From Tubulanus polymorphus (Eukaryota; Nemertea; Palaeonemertea; Tubulaniformes; Tubulanidae): 64,000 nt of DNA. The notes below the pieces were generated by a model, which did not search any database, had not been told where the DNA came from, and worked only from the letters and a program-made list of their open reading frames with translations. The position numbers and the translations under genes are program-made. The stretch is from positions 180,001 to 244,000 of the forward strand of contig NW_027437430.1 in NCBI RefSeq assembly GCF_964204645.1, in the 5' to 3' direction. Below are positions 61,646 through 64,000 of the stretch, piece by piece; the stretch's first letter is position 1; each line of letters begins with the position of its first letter.

Positions 61646-62447
61646 TAGCCCATTTGAGACGTAAGTCCAAGCAAGCGGGCTATTGCATTCACCCTTTGTT
61701 CGTCTGTAGATGGAATCCAGTATTTTGGGAAGTTTTAATACTCTTGATATTTAAGTTACACACATATCTATCCTAGACATGTCTTCAGCCCAAAACTGGT
61801 CCGAATCAAGATGGCCAACTGCATTGGCCATTTTCGTTCCCCAAAATCATCACTTATGCAATTTTTTGAAGTTTTCAAAGGAGATTTTGAAGATGAAGAT
61901 GGCCATCTTGACACAAGATGGCCATCATGTGACCTTTTTTGTACCCAAAAAGGTCATTTTTGCCTTGTAGCTGCCTAATGGTTTGCAATTTTTCTTTGAA
62001 ATTTGAGATGGGTATACATTTCTTAACAATCTAAAACATACGAGACAGATTTTTCGATCAGTCAAGCATGACACATTTGGCAGCCATCTTGGTGTCATCA
62101 GTTCTCATTCGTAGATAAAAGAAGGTTTTTGAAGGAAAATATCGACAGGTTTTGACTTATAGTCTTGATATGTGATAATTGTTACCACTGTTGTAGTATT
62201 CACCTCATGTGGAATTGGGGTTACCCAGGTTTTTGTTCTCACCACCAGGGGGAGTTGAGTATTGAATTATATACAATTTGTCTAATTTATTTTGGTACCT
62301 ATGAATACATTATAACATCGATCAATTGTAAAATTGTAGCTTGTGACATGTTCTATGATTGTGGTGAGTTTCAATGTCCTGTTTCTATTTCATTATGTTG
62401 ATTGTTTAGCATTCGTAACCGTACGGGCATGGTGTCCCTAGACCCCT
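61646..62447 (+). mobile_element. Diverged member of the AGCCCACTTGGG family
   Basis: The left end AGCCCATTTGAGACG...GCGGGCTATTGC and right end CATGGTGTCCCTAGACCCCTTG match the insertions at 42-51 kb, with the same internal order (TCTTCAGCCCAAAACTG, AAGATGGCCATCATGTGACC). Heavily mutated, so an older insertion. Confidence 0.7.
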
Positions 62448-62677
62448 TGTTTTTCATCAGGTGGCGTTGAACATTGAAATTTCCAGATTGTCAAGCATTT
62501 CACCATATGGCTTAAAATCAAGTCATTAAGAGTGAAAAGCTGTTATATGCAGAAGACTGTTAGAAAAAGCTATATAATTTAATCATCATCCCAAGCAGCT
62601 GAAGTTGATTTATTTATCCTCGTAAAGAAATCATTGTATACTTTTGCTTAATTTTTTTCAAATGGTTATCATTTCAG

Positions 62678-62826
62678 AACAATGTCGAAAGGAGAAGGGT
62701 GCAAAAGAGGCCAACATAAGACATGCAATTACTCAAAAATTTATAAAATTTATGAAGATGAATAAATCAGTTAGTATGGAAAATGTGAATCTCTTGAGTG
62801 TTCATTCTAAACAGCACATAGATTAA
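62678..62826 (+). CDS. Possible terminal exon inside the 5.3-kb element
   Basis: After the acceptor GTTATCATTTCAG, an open frame reads QCRKEKGAKEANIRHAITQK, then FIKFMKMNKSVSMENV, and stops at 62826. It is basic and helical in character. The upstream exon was not identified. Confidence 0.35.
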
Positions 62827-62882
62827 GGAGATTTCCTCACATGGTGGTTTGATTTGAATTCAACAAAAAATGGCAATCAAAG

Positions 62883-63175
62883 ACACATGTGTTTAGCATG
62901 AAGTACACGTGTAAGACACGTGTAATATTGGATGAAATACACGTGTAATAAGGATGAACTACACGTGTAGTTAGGATGAAGTACACGTTTAATTTGGATG
63001 AAGTACACGTGTAATTAGGATGAAGTACACGTGTAGTTAGGATGAAGTACACGTGTAATTTGGATGAAGTACACGTGTAATTAGGATGAAGTACACGTGT
63101 AATTTGGATAAAGTACACGTGTAAAATTGGGCCAATTTTACACGTGTATTTTCATTTACAATTACACGTGTACCA
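62883..63175. repeat. Subterminal CACGTG tandem array, right
   Basis: About eight copies of a 22-bp unit (GATGAAGTACACGTGTAATTA-like) plus flanking ACACGTGTA motifs. The unit is palindromic around CACGTG. Confidence 0.9.
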
Positions 63176-63185
63176 TTTTCGTAAG

Positions 63186-64000
63186 ATGAATCTGGCTCGA
63201 TGATATCGATATTATATTGATATTGATGATATTGCACTTATTTTAAGGGATTTCTGCCACTTTCATCTAATTTAAAGCTATCGCGACTACGGATACATGA
63301 TCCTATCAACAAATCATAGAGAGCATTACTTCAATATTTGCACTTTTTGCACTTATCCAGATGTTAAAATTTAACGAAAAATGAAAGGCAATAATGTACT
63401 CACAATAATTGTTGCATTTCTCCATTGCACACAGTAAAATTTTGTAAATTTGTTGGAAAAAATAATGTTTAATCATATGTTTATACACTACCCATGGTTA
63501 CTGGTTTTAAACTGACAAGTCTGTGGTCCCCTTGAATCAGTAAAAAGTATCAACTGTGAGCACTGTTAGTACCGTGAGCATTTGGCCTCTAGAATTGTTC
63601 CAGACTGTATTACAAAATCAGCGATGAATGAATCAAAACTGCAATGGAATCACGTTGCAGCCAATTCGGTACCGTCACAAAAATAGAGATTTCCTGGATC
63701 CAGGTACCTGCACGTTCGATATAGTCAAATTTTCTTAAAATGGGTGAAAAAATAAATTAATCCGTCTGAACCAGCATCTATTTTGGCTTCAAGCTGGGAT
63801 AGACCGATTCGAATTGAGCAAGCTTTGATACGAACGATGACCAATGAAAAACGAAATAGAAGAAAAAGAAAGCAGAAAAGTTACGATCTAAATAATTATC
63901 ACTCCATTTAATTGCAAAATAATATTTCCGTATAAAATATGGCCTCAAACAATGAAACAGCATCAGGATAAAGGGGTAACACTAAAGTATATAGGCTACA
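63186..64000. other. Right flank, no supported gene
   Basis: AT-rich sequence with no splice-consistent or recognisable ORF in 815 bp. Confidence 0.45.

Larger units (their letters stand above)
57876..63185. mobile_element. Candidate 5.3-kb transposon with CACGTG-rich inverted ends
   Basis: The left end CTTATGAAAATGGTACACGTG and the right end, whose reverse complement is CTTACGAAAATGGTACACGTG, match over at least 21 bp with one difference. Next to each lies a cluster of ACACGTGTA motifs (57890-58035; 62883-63175). The interior holds small spliced ORFs on both strands and an inserted copy of the other family. No transposase is recognised, so it may be non-autonomous or of an unfamiliar class. 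The target duplication is not clear. Confidence 0.6.

Noticed and set aside
62837-63237. Minus-strand frames rich in Tyr-Thr-Cys-Thr repeats
   Set aside because: Translation of the 22-bp CACGTG array; not a protein.

Overview
This is eukaryotic nuclear DNA from an invertebrate animal. Genes are split by short introns with clear GT...AG borders, are spaced by kilobases on both strands, and sit in AT-rich sequence full of repeats. The mix of DM9-repeat lectin-like proteins, DD3-3 proteins, a WAP protein and an orphan-type rhodopsin-class receptor fits a marine lophotrochozoan such as a mollusc, brachiopod or annelid. That placement is an inference from gene content; I cannot name the species. 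I assembled the exon structures by hand from splice motifs and required the reading phase to close across every junction.

Genic half (1-36 kb). A single-exon GPCR (1834-2850, +) is followed by a two-exon DM9 gene (3658-3089, -), then a decayed stretch in which a WAP fragment is fused to a GPCR fragment (3943-4175), then an intact WAP gene (4923-5351, +). A 14-exon, 707-aa coiled-coil protein with a C-terminal CAP-Gly domain (10077-5572, -) and an 8-exon EF-hand protein with a WW-like motif (14565-11901, -) come next. After about 4 kb with no gene, two DD3-3 paralogues lie head to head (22560-18761, - and 24087-27140, +). One is membrane-anchored; the other stops early and is predicted to be secreted. 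A second DM9 gene (29812-28232, -) and a 7-exon secreted His/Arg-rich orphan (35158-31747, -) complete the confident gene set.

Repeat half (36.5-63.2 kb). An (AT)n tract leads into a large repeat field. It holds a roughly 1.9-kb minisatellite of 63-bp units (38.56-40.43 kb), a tRNA-derived sequence, and a tandem array of about 2.4-kb units (about 40.8-53.7 kb). Each array unit carries an exon-like 114-nt module. Four members of a non-autonomous transposon-like family are inserted in the array. Their empty sites are preserved in sister units, one member carries a smaller MITE, and one 2,432-bp segment is duplicated almost identically. At the right, a 5.3-kb element (57876-63185) is bounded by inverted ends and subterminal CACGTG arrays and contains small spliced ORFs I do not recognise.

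The genes do not form an obvious pathway. Several (DM9, WAP, DD3-3, the orphan) encode secreted or surface proteins, and the DM9 and WAP families are often linked to invertebrate defence.
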